Shown here: positions 53,615-60,826 of the stretch, one piece after another
Position numbering within the stretch: position 1 is the stretch's first letter
How the letters are laid out: the number at the start of each line of letters is the position of its first letter
DNA from: CAZEWZ01 sp964516765
GTDB taxonomy: Bacteria > Bacteroidota > Bacteroidia > Flavobacteriales > UBA7430
DNA length: 64,000 bases
Direction of reading: 5' to 3'
NCBI GenBank assembly: GCA_964516765.1
Contig: CAZEWZ010000002.1
Coordinates: forward strand, 1-64,000
Made by a program: the position numbers and the translations under genes
Notes under the pieces: model-generated
Told to the model about the DNA's origin: nothing
Database searches by the model: none
What the model saw: only the letters and a program-made list of their open reading frames with translations

Positions 53615-54115
53615 TTACTTCACAAATAAATAACCTCTCATCATCTGTGAATGTCCAGGATAACTGCAAAAGAATTCATAATTATTTTTAGCTGGAGCTT
53701 CAAATTCAAGTGTAATTGTTTCTCCTGGTTGAGCTAATTTCGAGGCAGCAATTACATCCTCACTATTTGGAATGTATTGACTTTCTGCTCCAGCCTCAAT
53801 CGACATTTTTGCAAGTTCTTCTCTTTTACCATAATTGATAACCAGCAAGTTGTGTACCATTGCAGCATCTGTACCTTCATTTTTTAAATTAATTCGTACC
53901 CAAGATCCTTCCTTAACTCGAATATTTTTCATGCTGTACATCATATCTTTCATATTATTACCAACTGCACTAATATCAAATTCTTCCCATACTTTTTCAG
54001 AAACAACTTCTTTGATTGGTTTGTTAACTGCCACAAGTGCTGGAGATTCAGATGAACCACAACTTGCGATTAGTAGGGCAAAAAGCATTACGATTGTATT
54101 ATATTTATATATCAT
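53615..54115 (-). CDS. Azurin-like blue copper lipoprotein
   Basis: This 166-residue cupredoxin has a lipobox (Ile-Ala-Ser-Cys, Cys at residue 19). Type I copper ligands match azurin: H88 in MVHNL, C150 and H155 in FCSYPGH, and M159, with the azurin spacing Cys+5 His+4 Met. Azurins carry electrons in the periplasm. I choose the ATG at 54115, which places the lipobox correctly. A longer frame from 54175 adds 20 polar residues before the signal and covers a likely -7 promoter element. It lies 56 bases upstream of proteorhodopsin on the same strand with no terminator between. Confidence 0.85.
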   Translation of the reverse strand: MIYKYNTIVMLFALLIASCGSSESPALVAVNKPIKEVVSEKVWEEFDISAVGNNMKDMMYSMKNIRVKEGSWVRINLKNEGTDAAMVHNLLVINYGKREELAKMSIEAGAESQYIPNSEDVIAASKLAQPGETITLEFEAPAKNNYEFFCSYPGHSQMMRGYLFVK

Positions 54116-54132
54116 TTTATATTTATTTTTGT

Positions 54133-54140
54133 CAAATGTA
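54133..54140 (-). promoter_or_regulatory. Candidate -7 element for the azurin-proteorhodopsin transcript
   Basis: The minus strand reads TACATTTG, a perfect TAnnTTTG, ending 17 bases before the chosen azurin ATG. The expected -33 TTG is not evident at 19-21 bases upstream. No such element was seen in the 56 bases just before the rhodopsin gene itself, suggesting both genes start here. Confidence 0.4.
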
Positions 54141-54695
54141 TGTATAACTTCATCAAATAAAAATCTACACGACATTTTTTTTTAAAATTTGACAACAAAA
54201 ATTATAATATTAGCCCTATTTTTTGAAGATAAATCTACGTCATAAACTTAATTTTAATACATTACAAAGCAAATTTTAAATCATTCAAAACTTGGTTTGA
54301 GTAGTAATATTATTAACTATTTTTTTTGAAATGAATATATATCTGCAATATCAAAATTTTTAGTATGGATATGTTAATACTAGCTTAGGGTTTCAAGTGT
54401 TCTATATCTCAGATTATTTCTCAGGGTCCTATTTTATTGCATCAGCAATAATTTTATCAAACATTATGTTTAGTTTACAGTTTATTGGAATATTAAATTT
54501 ATAAAAAATAAATATAAAATAGTTTCTTCAGCTATTCCTGTTTTTAATTACCCTAGTTTGCAACATATTTGTTTATATTTTTACCAAACATTTTAAAATA
54601 AATATTGGAATTTCCAGTTTGATTGTGTCAATATAAATTCTTTTTAAATTTTTTGCTACTGATTCCAATTCATATTAGTATGATAATCTAACTAA
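54141..54695 (+). other. AT-rich divergent intergenic region (about 555 bases)
   Basis: This is the spacer between the azurin-like gene and the SOUL-MsrA gene. It contains no ORF of useful length, no tRNA and no strong hairpin. It should hold the regulatory sequences of the rhodopsin island on one strand and of the SOUL-MsrA gene on the other. No known operator was recognised. Confidence 0.5.
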
Positions 54696-54726
54696 TTGTT
54701 TAAATTATATTGTAATGTTAATCTTG
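54696..54726 (+). promoter_or_regulatory. Bacteroidota-type promoter for the SOUL-MsrA gene
   Basis: TTG at 54696-54698 and TAATCTTG at 54719-54726 (one mismatch to TAnnTTTG) are separated by 20 bases, the expected spacing. A transcript starting near 54733 would have a leader of about 30 bases before the ATG at 54764. Confidence 0.5.
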
Positions 54727-54763
54727 TAAAGATCCATTTCGTAACTTTATAAATAGTAAAAAG

Positions 54764-55879
54764 ATGAAGATATTCTTAGTTGCATTTTTAGTTCTATTCA
54801 GCACTTTTTTCGCATGGAATAAGTTGAACACACCTGAAGGAGAAAGGTATAAGATCATAAAATCATTCTCTGGAATAGAGATTCGGTCTTACCAAAATCA
54901 AATTTATGCATCCTATATTCCAAAAAAATTAGATGATAGATCTAATTCGTTCAAGGCAGTAGCTGGATATATTTTTGGAGCCAATGATCAAGAAATGAAA
55001 ATTGCAATGACTTCTCCTGTCGTGGTAAAACTTCATAATGATAATGAAATGGCTTTTGTTATGCCGTATGATTATCAAATAATAGAGCTTCCCAAGCCAC
55101 TTAATGCCCAGGTAAAAATTTATGAAGAAGCTGCTTCTATGAAAGCGAGTATTCGTTATTCTGGCTTCAGTAATAATACACGTGAGAGAAATAAAATTGA
55201 TCAGTTAAAATCTATTTTAGAATCAAATGATATTTCTCATAACAATGATTTTGAGGTTCTTGTTTACAATGCTCCTTACCAATTTTTCTTTCGCCGCAAT
55301 GAAATTATTGTCACAGTAAATAGCTTTAAGTCTCAAGATAAAATTACATCGGAGATTAAAAAAATATATTTTGGAACAGGATGTTTTTGGTGTACAGAAG
55401 CAGTCTTTGAAGGTGCTACGGGAGTGCTTAATGTGCGGAGTGGCTATTCAGGTGGGATTATTAAAAACCCAACTTATAGCCAGGTGTCTAATGGACAAAC
55501 AGATCATGCTGAAGTTTGTGAAGTGAGCTACGACCCTAGTCAAATTACTCTTGATGATTTATTTGAATTATTTTTTGTATCTCATGATCCCACAACACAA
55601 GACAAGCAAGGAAATGATGTAGGAAAACATTATCGTTCTATTATTTTGTATTCCTCTCTTGAGGAAGAACGCCTAGCTAGAAAAGTACTTTTAGAAATGA
55701 ATCAGGAGGTCTTTGACGGGCAAATTGTAACAGAAATAAGTCGATTTGAAGTTTTTTATTCCGCCGATAATTACCATCAAAATTACTATGCTGATAATAA
55801 ATATGCCTCTTATTGTAGAGTGGTGATTTCTCCTAAAGTAGAAAAAGCGAAAAAAAAACTCAGTCGTCTGTACAGATAA
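54764..55879 (+). CDS. Exported fusion of a SOUL heme-binding domain and methionine sulfoxide reductase A
   Basis: This 371-residue protein has an N-terminal signal or membrane anchor (residues 1-18). Residues about 27-187 form a SOUL/HEBP domain: GIEIRSY near 38, FKAVAGYIFGAND near 63, KIAMTSPVVV at 79-88 and MAFVMPYDY near 96. Residues about 200-371 form a full MsrA domain: GTGCFWCTEAVFEG with catalytic C207, SGYSGG, NGQTDHAEVCEV, HDPTTQDKQGNDVGKHYRS and a C-terminal Cys in ASYCRV that could be the resolving residue. MsrA reduces methionine-S-sulfoxide. The fusion suggests repair outside the cytoplasm combined with heme or tetrapyrrole binding. The domain calls are firm; the joint function is inference. 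Confidence 0.9.
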   Translation: MKIFLVAFLVLFSTFFAWNKLNTPEGERYKIIKSFSGIEIRSYQNQIYASYIPKKLDDRSNSFKAVAGYIFGANDQEMKIAMTSPVVVKLHNDNEMAFVMPYDYQIIELPKPLNAQVKIYEEAASMKASIRYSGFSNNTRERNKIDQLKSILESNDISHNNDFEVLVYNAPYQFFFRRNEIIVTVNSFKSQDKITSEIKKIYFGTGCFWCTEAVFEGATGVLNVRSGYSGGIIKNPTYSQVSNGQTDHAEVCEVSYDPSQITLDDLFELFFVSHDPTTQDKQGNDVGKHYRSIILYSSLEEERLARKVLLEMNQEVFDGQIVTEISRFEVFYSADNYHQNYYADNKYASYCRVVISPKVEKAKKKLSRLYR

Positions 55880-55970
55880 AATCTCAGAAAGCTTTTGTTT
55901 TATTGCTTTCCCTGCAGTTATTGATAAGTGATAATTACTTTACACTTACTTATAATCAATTCATGATAAG

Positions 55971-57269
55971 ATGAAACCTCTCAAATTCCCTTGGTATTTT
56001 CTACCGGTTCTTATACTAGCTGGAGAGTCAGTTTTTATACTTCCTTATGTTTTGTCGAGAATATTTAGGCCTACTGTGCTGCAAGTTTTTCAAATAAACA
56101 ATGTTGAGTTGGGATTGTGTTTTTCTACCTATGGTATGGTAGCCATTTTGTCTTATATCTTTGGTGGACCTCTCGCAGATAAATACTCTCCCAGAAAACT
56201 CATGTCACTTGCATTAGTATTAACCTCTTTTGGTGGTTTTGTGTATGCTCAGTTTCCAGGGTTTTATGGGTTGAAAATTCTCTATGGATATTGGGGTTTT
56301 ACTACAGTATTTTTGTTTTGGTCGCCCATGATTAAGACTGCTCGTCTTTGGGGTAATACTTCAACACAAGTAAAAGCTTTTGGATTTTTAGAGGGCGGAA
56401 GGGGTATAGTGGGTGCTTTGATTGGGACTCTTGCGGTTTTTGTTTTCGCTTACTTTTTAAATGTCTCAGATTCCAAATTTCCAAACTTAGAGCAGAGTAG
56501 AAATGCATTTAAATATGTTGTTCTACTATCCTCAACGATAATAGCTTTTGTAGGTTTTTTAGTCTGGAAATTCATGAAAGTTGACCAAGAAATTGAAAAA
56601 AGTGTTGTACTTGAAAAAATTTCATTGAATAAAATCAAGGATGTATTTTTTTTACCCTCAGTTTGGTTGCTTATGGTAATTGTCATGTGTGCTTATGTTG
56701 GATATAAAGTTACCGATATTTTTTCTCTTTATGCTCTTGATGTCATGCAATACAATCAAGTAGATTCAGCAGAAGTCGCTACATTTTTATTGTATTTGAG
56801 GCCTTTTATCGCTATTTCTATTGCATCATTTGCATCGCGTTGGGAAAACACTATAATCCTTGTGATTGGTTTTGCTATTTCATTCCTTGGTGCGTTGTTC
56901 TTTTCATTTGGCATTATTACCTACTCAAAAACATTATTATTCCTCAGTTCCATATTCATCTTGGCCATTGGAGTATATTCATTGAGAGCTTTGTATTTTT
57001 CAATTATGGAAAAGGGCAAGATACCTCTACCACTTTCGGGTACTGCAGTAGGCCTAATCTCAGTTATTGGCTATTCTCCCGATATTTTCATTGGGCCATT
57101 AATTGGGTATTTCTTAGATAAGTACGATGGAATTATAGGGCATCAATATGTTTTTGCTCTTTTATCTGGATTTTCTCTAGTTGGTTTTTTCGCTGCACAA
57201 AAATACCATGTAATATATTGCACTGAAGAAAATTATTCTCCTATTGAGTCAAATGATTATGATGACTAA
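55971..57269 (+). CDS. MFS transporter
   Basis: This 432-residue protein has about twelve membrane spans and the MFS loop motif GGPLADKYSPRKLM between spans 2 and 3 (near residue 65). A central cytoplasmic loop lies near 200-220, and the matching loop in the second half is weak. The family transports small molecules by proton coupling or exchange; the substrate cannot be told. It follows the SOUL-MsrA gene by 91 bases on the same strand with no clear terminator between. Confidence 0.85.
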   Translation: MKPLKFPWYFLPVLILAGESVFILPYVLSRIFRPTVLQVFQINNVELGLCFSTYGMVAILSYIFGGPLADKYSPRKLMSLALVLTSFGGFVYAQFPGFYGLKILYGYWGFTTVFLFWSPMIKTARLWGNTSTQVKAFGFLEGGRGIVGALIGTLAVFVFAYFLNVSDSKFPNLEQSRNAFKYVVLLSSTIIAFVGFLVWKFMKVDQEIEKSVVLEKISLNKIKDVFFLPSVWLLMVIVMCAYVGYKVTDIFSLYALDVMQYNQVDSAEVATFLLYLRPFIAISIASFASRWENTIILVIGFAISFLGALFFSFGIITYSKTLLFLSSIFILAIGVYSLRALYFSIMEKGKIPLPLSGTAVGLISVIGYSPDIFIGPLIGYFLDKYDGIIGHQYVFALLSGFSLVGFFAAQKYHVIYCTEENYSPIESNDYDD

Positions 57270-57658
57270 GTACTAGATGATTTCATTTAAAAGCAAATGT
57301 TTACTTCTCAAAAATTTTATTTAATATTTTGGTTATTTTTTATAAAAAAAAACTGTTTTTTTAATTTTTTATATGATTTTACTCATTTTTTAAGAAAAAA
57401 ACTGTTTTATCTCTATATTTCTAGAATAATTACTTTTTTAGACTAATTTTTTAATAATAACTTCATTTTTGTTAGTTTATGTTATTTTTTTGTAAAAAAA
57501 TGCTTTTTTTACTTAATATTATCATTTTTTTCATTGATATCTTCAATATAAAAATAGATTGTCTTGTATTAGGCAGACCACCATGCTAATTTTGAGTTCA
57601 TACTTTTTTAAGTTAAGATTGGATTTAATGCAATAATAATTTATTTTTCATTTTCTTA
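57270..57658 (+). other. Extremely AT-rich intergenic region with A-tract/T-tract dyads
   Basis: No gene is seen. Three A-run plus T-run dyads occur: nine A, CTG and seven T (57344-57361), six A, CTG-type and T (about 57395-57408), and seven A, TGC and seven T (57494-57510), with several more T runs of six to eight bases. Such DNA is likely bent or easily melted. No known function can be assigned. Confidence 0.5.
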
Positions 57659-57690
57659 TTGTTTTACCTTGATATGAATCCTTAAATTTG
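57659..57690 (+). promoter_or_regulatory. Bacteroidota-type promoter for the thioredoxin-like gene
   Basis: TTG (57659-57661) and a perfect TAnnTTTG as TAAATTTG (57683-57690) are separated by 21 bases. The predicted transcript starts near 57697, about 20 bases before the ATG at 57717. Confidence 0.6.
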
Positions 57691-57716
57691 TCTGACACAA
57701 ATTAAAATTTTATTGT

Positions 57717-57974
57717 ATGGAGTTAATTATGGTCAAAAAAAAAGGCTGTATGCCTTGTACTCAATTTGAGCCCTTTGCTAAGGAGCATGCTCTAGATGAA
57801 TCTCTAGACTTTAGAACTGTTATGAGAGAAGACATGCCAGAGAAAATTCATCCGCCCTATTTCCCTTTTTTTTATCTTTATCAAGACAATAAAATTATTG
57901 AGAGCTGGGGAGGAACTAGTGAGAAAAAGTTTCTTTCTGTTTTGAAAAGAACCCTGAAAAATAAAAATTCCTAA
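57717..57974 (+). CDS. Small thioredoxin-like protein with CMPC motif
   Basis: This 85-residue protein fits the thioredoxin fold: a first strand (MELIMVKKK), then a redox motif C11-M-P-C14 at the start of helix 1, a cis-proline-like segment PPYFPFFYLYQDNKIIESWGG near residue 43 and a C-terminal helix. It is shorter than thioredoxin (about 105) and has no signal peptide. Glutaredoxin- or thioredoxin-type thiol exchange in the cytoplasm is likely, but the partner is unknown. It has its own promoter and a terminator. Confidence 0.75.
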   Translation: MELIMVKKKGCMPCTQFEPFAKEHALDESLDFRTVMREDMPEKIHPPYFPFFYLYQDNKIIESWGGTSEKKFLSVLKRTLKNKNS

Positions 57975-57982
57975 GTGGCTAG

Positions 57983-58010
57983 AAAAAAAGCCACTAGGAG
58001 TGGCTTTTTT
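57983..58010 (+). terminator. Bidirectional terminator
   Basis: AAAAAAAGCCACT, a three-base AGG loop and AGTGGCTTTTTT form a strong hairpin flanked by an A run and a T run. It lies between the converging thioredoxin-like gene and the secreted protein gene and can serve both. Confidence 0.88.
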
Positions 58011-58033
58011 GTTTAATATTTTTTAATTGAGGA

Positions 58034-59104
58034 TTAAAGATTTATTTTCTTGATGACATTTCCATTTTCGTACTCATAGAATAAAATAATTCCTTTTGTT
58101 TCAGAAGATTGTTCTCTACCAAAAAGATCAAAAACTTTGAGTAACCGGCTAGGAGATTCCAGAATATCTTTTATTTCCAAACAAGGATCTTCAATGTCTA
58201 CACTAGAAAATGGAAGTCCTCCTTGATAAATAAGGTCACCATTTTCATTACTGATTTCCCAACTTGCTTCATCCATATATTCTCCCTCTAGGGTTGCAAA
58301 GCTAAAGCATGAAGCATTTTCTATACAGAATTCTTTTTCTTCTCCGTCCATAAATGTATAAGAGATTCCGTTAATAATTAATTCTGAGCCTTCCCAGCCA
58401 TCTGATGCATCATCATTCAGTGTTAATAAAAGCTCGTTAGAATCGCAAGGATACGGGTATAAACATGATCCATTATTTATGTTAGCTTCTGTATTGTAGT
58501 TTAGTGCCACTGGATTGTTGCATCCAGGAATAAAAATGTCTGTACTAGAACAAGTAAACACTATATCATAGAAATATATTGTCTCATCTTCATCTATCAT
58601 TAAACTGGTGGTCATTACTAGCGTTTCGGAATTAACAGATGCAATAGTGAATTCTTGAAAAGGAAAATCTTCTACAGTTGCACTATTTATAATTACTGAA
58701 GAGTCAGAAGACCACTCGTAAAATAAAGAGATTGATCCCTCTGATGCAGCAAATAAAGTCATTAGATTTCCTGAGGAGAAAGCGAAGCCTGAGATATCAA
58801 TTTCGTCTTCTAAAGGTATTGGAATTGTGAGTCCATTATCAGCTATGTCATCCCATTCTTCTTGGGTGGTTGGCATAGGGAACCCCATCTCTATCATAAA
58901 ATCTTCTGCCGTAATAAATCCCATCTCAACCATCATAATAAGATTTTCAAGATCTTCTTGGGGGAAGGGAACATTGACAAAACCTTCTGAATTTTCAACC
59001 ACCCAATTCCCTATAATGTCTAGTTCAGGATTAACTTGTGCATAAGCTTTAGTGGTCAACAATATTATAAACAAGCCAATTAGAGAGTAGGAGAAGTTTT
59101 TCAT
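58034..59104 (-). CDS. Secreted protein with one cysteine repeat and a short T9SS-type tail
   Basis: This 356-residue protein has a signal peptide (residues 1-22, cut after AYA). Residues about 28-185 begin with IIGNWVVENSEG and could be a lipocalin-like or related beta barrel. Near 193 is one GCNNPVALNYN-type cysteine repeat. Residues about 216-310 form a domain with DDASDGWEGSELIINGISY, also found in the giant repeat protein. The last 35 residues (LLKVFDLFGREQ to NGNVIKKINL) look like a short type IX secretion sorting domain, in which a final basic Lys-Lys-Ile strand is typical. Function is unknown; cell-surface location is likely. Confidence 0.75.
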   Translation of the reverse strand: MKNFSYSLIGLFIILLTTKAYAQVNPELDIIGNWVVENSEGFVNVPFPQEDLENLIMMVEMGFITAEDFMIEMGFPMPTTQEEWDDIADNGLTIPIPLEDEIDISGFAFSSGNLMTLFAASEGSISLFYEWSSDSSVIINSATVEDFPFQEFTIASVNSETLVMTTSLMIDEDETIYFYDIVFTCSSTDIFIPGCNNPVALNYNTEANINNGSCLYPYPCDSNELLLTLNDDASDGWEGSELIINGISYTFMDGEEKEFCIENASCFSFATLEGEYMDEASWEISNENGDLIYQGGLPFSSVDIEDPCLEIKDILESPSRLLKVFDLFGREQSSETKGIILFYEYENGNVIKKINL

Positions 59105-59210
59105 AAGAGTTTTTTGTTATACATATTTTATAAATATATAAAATATAAACTTGTATCGGAATAATATAAAAATAAGTTGACTTCAAGATTTGTATCTTTT
59201 GTGGGTGAAA

Positions 59211-59230
59211 AAAGTATTTACAAATACTTT
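59211..59230 (+). repeat. 20-base palindrome in the intergenic region
   Basis: AAAGTATTT (59211-59219), AC, AAATACTTT (59222-59230) is a perfect 9-base inverted repeat. It lies about 107 bases upstream of the minus-strand gene that starts at 59104. It could be a protein-binding site or a hairpin. The rest of 59105-59383 shows nothing else recognisable. Confidence 0.5.
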
Positions 59231-59383
59231 ATAATATCTTGGTTATCGAGTCAAAATGGGTAAACTATTTTTGCAGAAGTATTAGCTTCAACTTAGGGAA
59301 TTTTTATTAATCCCCTTATTAAGATCCTTTAAACATCGGCAAGTTTTTTCATCTGCTTATATATTTGTCGCCCAGATTTTTAA

Positions 59384-60169
59384 TTAAACAGATTGGTCAA
59401 GTTTAAGAATAGATGGTAGAGTATTTTTTCTGTATTCTGTAACAATTTTTATTTCATCTACAGATGGGTAATCAATTTTGTAAGCAGATTTATTTGTGAC
59501 TCCAAATGCTGTGACTCGATTGTTTCTGATATGCACATATGTTGTGCATCTTGCTTCATTGAATTCAAGCTCGCAGTTCAAGGGGAATCTATATATTTTT
59601 GAGAGACCTTTGTCATAGCGATGATTATATAATTTAGGGCTTTCAAGTTCTATGCATGCACCTTGGCAACCTTTTAGATGATATTTGAAACAAGATTTAC
59701 TTGACTTATCTAGTTGATTTATTTTATCGCATAAGCCGAATTCTTCAGATATACGGAGTAAAAATTTTTGAGCTATTTTTTTGGAGTTGAATTCAATGAT
59801 TGAATTGGCCTTTGTTTCTCGTATTTCAAAGTATTTATAGCCTTGACTATTAATTTCTTCAAAAAGTGACATGGTGGTTTTTATCTTTCGAAGCCTTCTG
59901 TTGAATACAGGTAAGTATTTTTTGATCTCTTGAGATTCAAAAAGAAGTGCTTCTAGTTCTGAGTTCAAGACTTTTATTTTAATTTTGAAGAATTGACTAA
60001 TCAACCTTTTACGCCCATTTTTAAGGTGTTGTTGAATTCGTTGTTTGATGTTTTTACTTTTTCCGATGTAAAGGATTTTACCCTCTTGGGAAATAAAGTA
60101 ATATACTCCAATTAAGTTTTTTCGAATGATGTTTTCGTAAACCTCTTCTTTGCTAAAAAACTTAGTCAT
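59384..60169 (-). CDS. GIY-YIG nuclease with UvrC-like C-terminal region
   Basis: This 261-residue protein has a GIY-YIG nuclease domain at about residues 22-100: GVYYF, then KILYIGKSKNIKQRIQQHLK with the catalytic Arg. It continues with a segment like the UvrC/Cho cysteine region (CFKYHLKGCQGAC near 185). It lacks the helix-hairpin-helix and second nuclease domain of UvrC. In many bacteria a DnaQ exonuclease is fused to this type of domain; here the two are separate, translationally coupled genes. The start at 60169 shares one base with the exonuclease stop (TAATG). An in-frame ATG at 60205 would overlap the upstream gene by 37 bases without adding conserved sequence. Confidence 0.82.
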   Translation of the reverse strand: MTKFFSKEEVYENIIRKNLIGVYYFISQEGKILYIGKSKNIKQRIQQHLKNGRKRLISQFFKIKIKVLNSELEALLFESQEIKKYLPVFNRRLRKIKTTMSLFEEINSQGYKYFEIRETKANSIIEFNSKKIAQKFLLRISEEFGLCDKINQLDKSSKSCFKYHLKGCQGACIELESPKLYNHRYDKGLSKIYRFPLNCELEFNEARCTTYVHIRNNRVTAFGVTNKSAYKIDYPSVDEIKIVTEYRKNTLPSILKLDQSV

Positions 60170-60738
60170 TAGATGACCCCTCGATTCCTTAATTCCCAAA
60201 AACATTTTTCTGTAATCGAGATATCTACTAAGGCATCGTGCGCATCTTCAAAATCTTCTCCAAAAAGTTTTATGTGAAGTTCAGATAAAGTTGGCCATTT
60301 ATACCCATATCGACCGGGAATCCCGCAGTATTCCGTAGATGATTTCATGGTGCATAACTTTTTGGTCGACTCAAAAGAACTGGGAATATCTTTTCTAAGC
60401 AACTCTGCACCCATTATTTTTTCATCAAAACTGATATTGTGCGCTCCAATATAATCCGCTTGTTTGACAGCTTCATTAAACTTAAATAGTACATCAAACA
60501 AGTAAATCCCTTCTTTGTTAGCCATGTCGGTAGTGATGCCATGCACATCAGATGCTCCTGTTGGTATGGTAAACCCTTCGGGTTTAATGATATGCGCCTG
60601 TGTATCAAGTTTGTTTCCATGTCTATCACACAGAATCCATGCAATCTGGATCATGCGTGGCCAATTGTCGAGATCAGTTACTGGAGCTTTCCAGTTTTTT
60701 GGAAGCCCTGTGGTTTCCGTGTCAAAAAATAAGTACAT
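60169..60738 (-). CDS. DnaQ-type 3'-5' exonuclease
   Basis: This 189-residue exonuclease of the DEDD superfamily has motif Exo I FFDTETTGLP near residue 4, Exo II GAHNISFDEKIMG near 97 and Exo III HDALVDISITEKCFWEL near 165 (DEDDh type). It resembles the proofreading subunit of DNA polymerase III but stands apart from any polymerase gene. Coupling to the GIY-YIG/UvrC-like gene suggests a shared DNA repair function, by analogy with the DnaQ-UvrC fusions of other bacteria. Confidence 0.88.
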   Translation of the reverse strand: MYLFFDTETTGLPKNWKAPVTDLDNWPRMIQIAWILCDRHGNKLDTQAHIIKPEGFTIPTGASDVHGITTDMANKEGIYLFDVLFKFNEAVKQADYIGAHNISFDEKIMGAELLRKDIPSSFESTKKLCTMKSSTEYCGIPGRYGYKWPTLSELHIKLFGEDFEDAHDALVDISITEKCFWELRNRGVI

Positions 60739-60826
60739 ATTGATTTAATTCATTATTATATTTTTTATGATTTTAAGTTAATCAAAGAACTATTACCTAT
60801 TAAAATTATAATAAATTGATGAAAGA

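Noticed and set aside
54116..54175. N-terminal extension of the azurin-like gene to an ATG at 54175
   Set aside because: The added 20 residues are polar and would bury the lipoprotein signal; a likely -7 promoter element lies inside this stretch.
60170..60205. Upstream start of the GIY-YIG gene overlapping the exonuclease by 37 bases
   Set aside because: The ATG at 60169 forms a normal TAATG coupling, and the added 12 residues are not family sequence.
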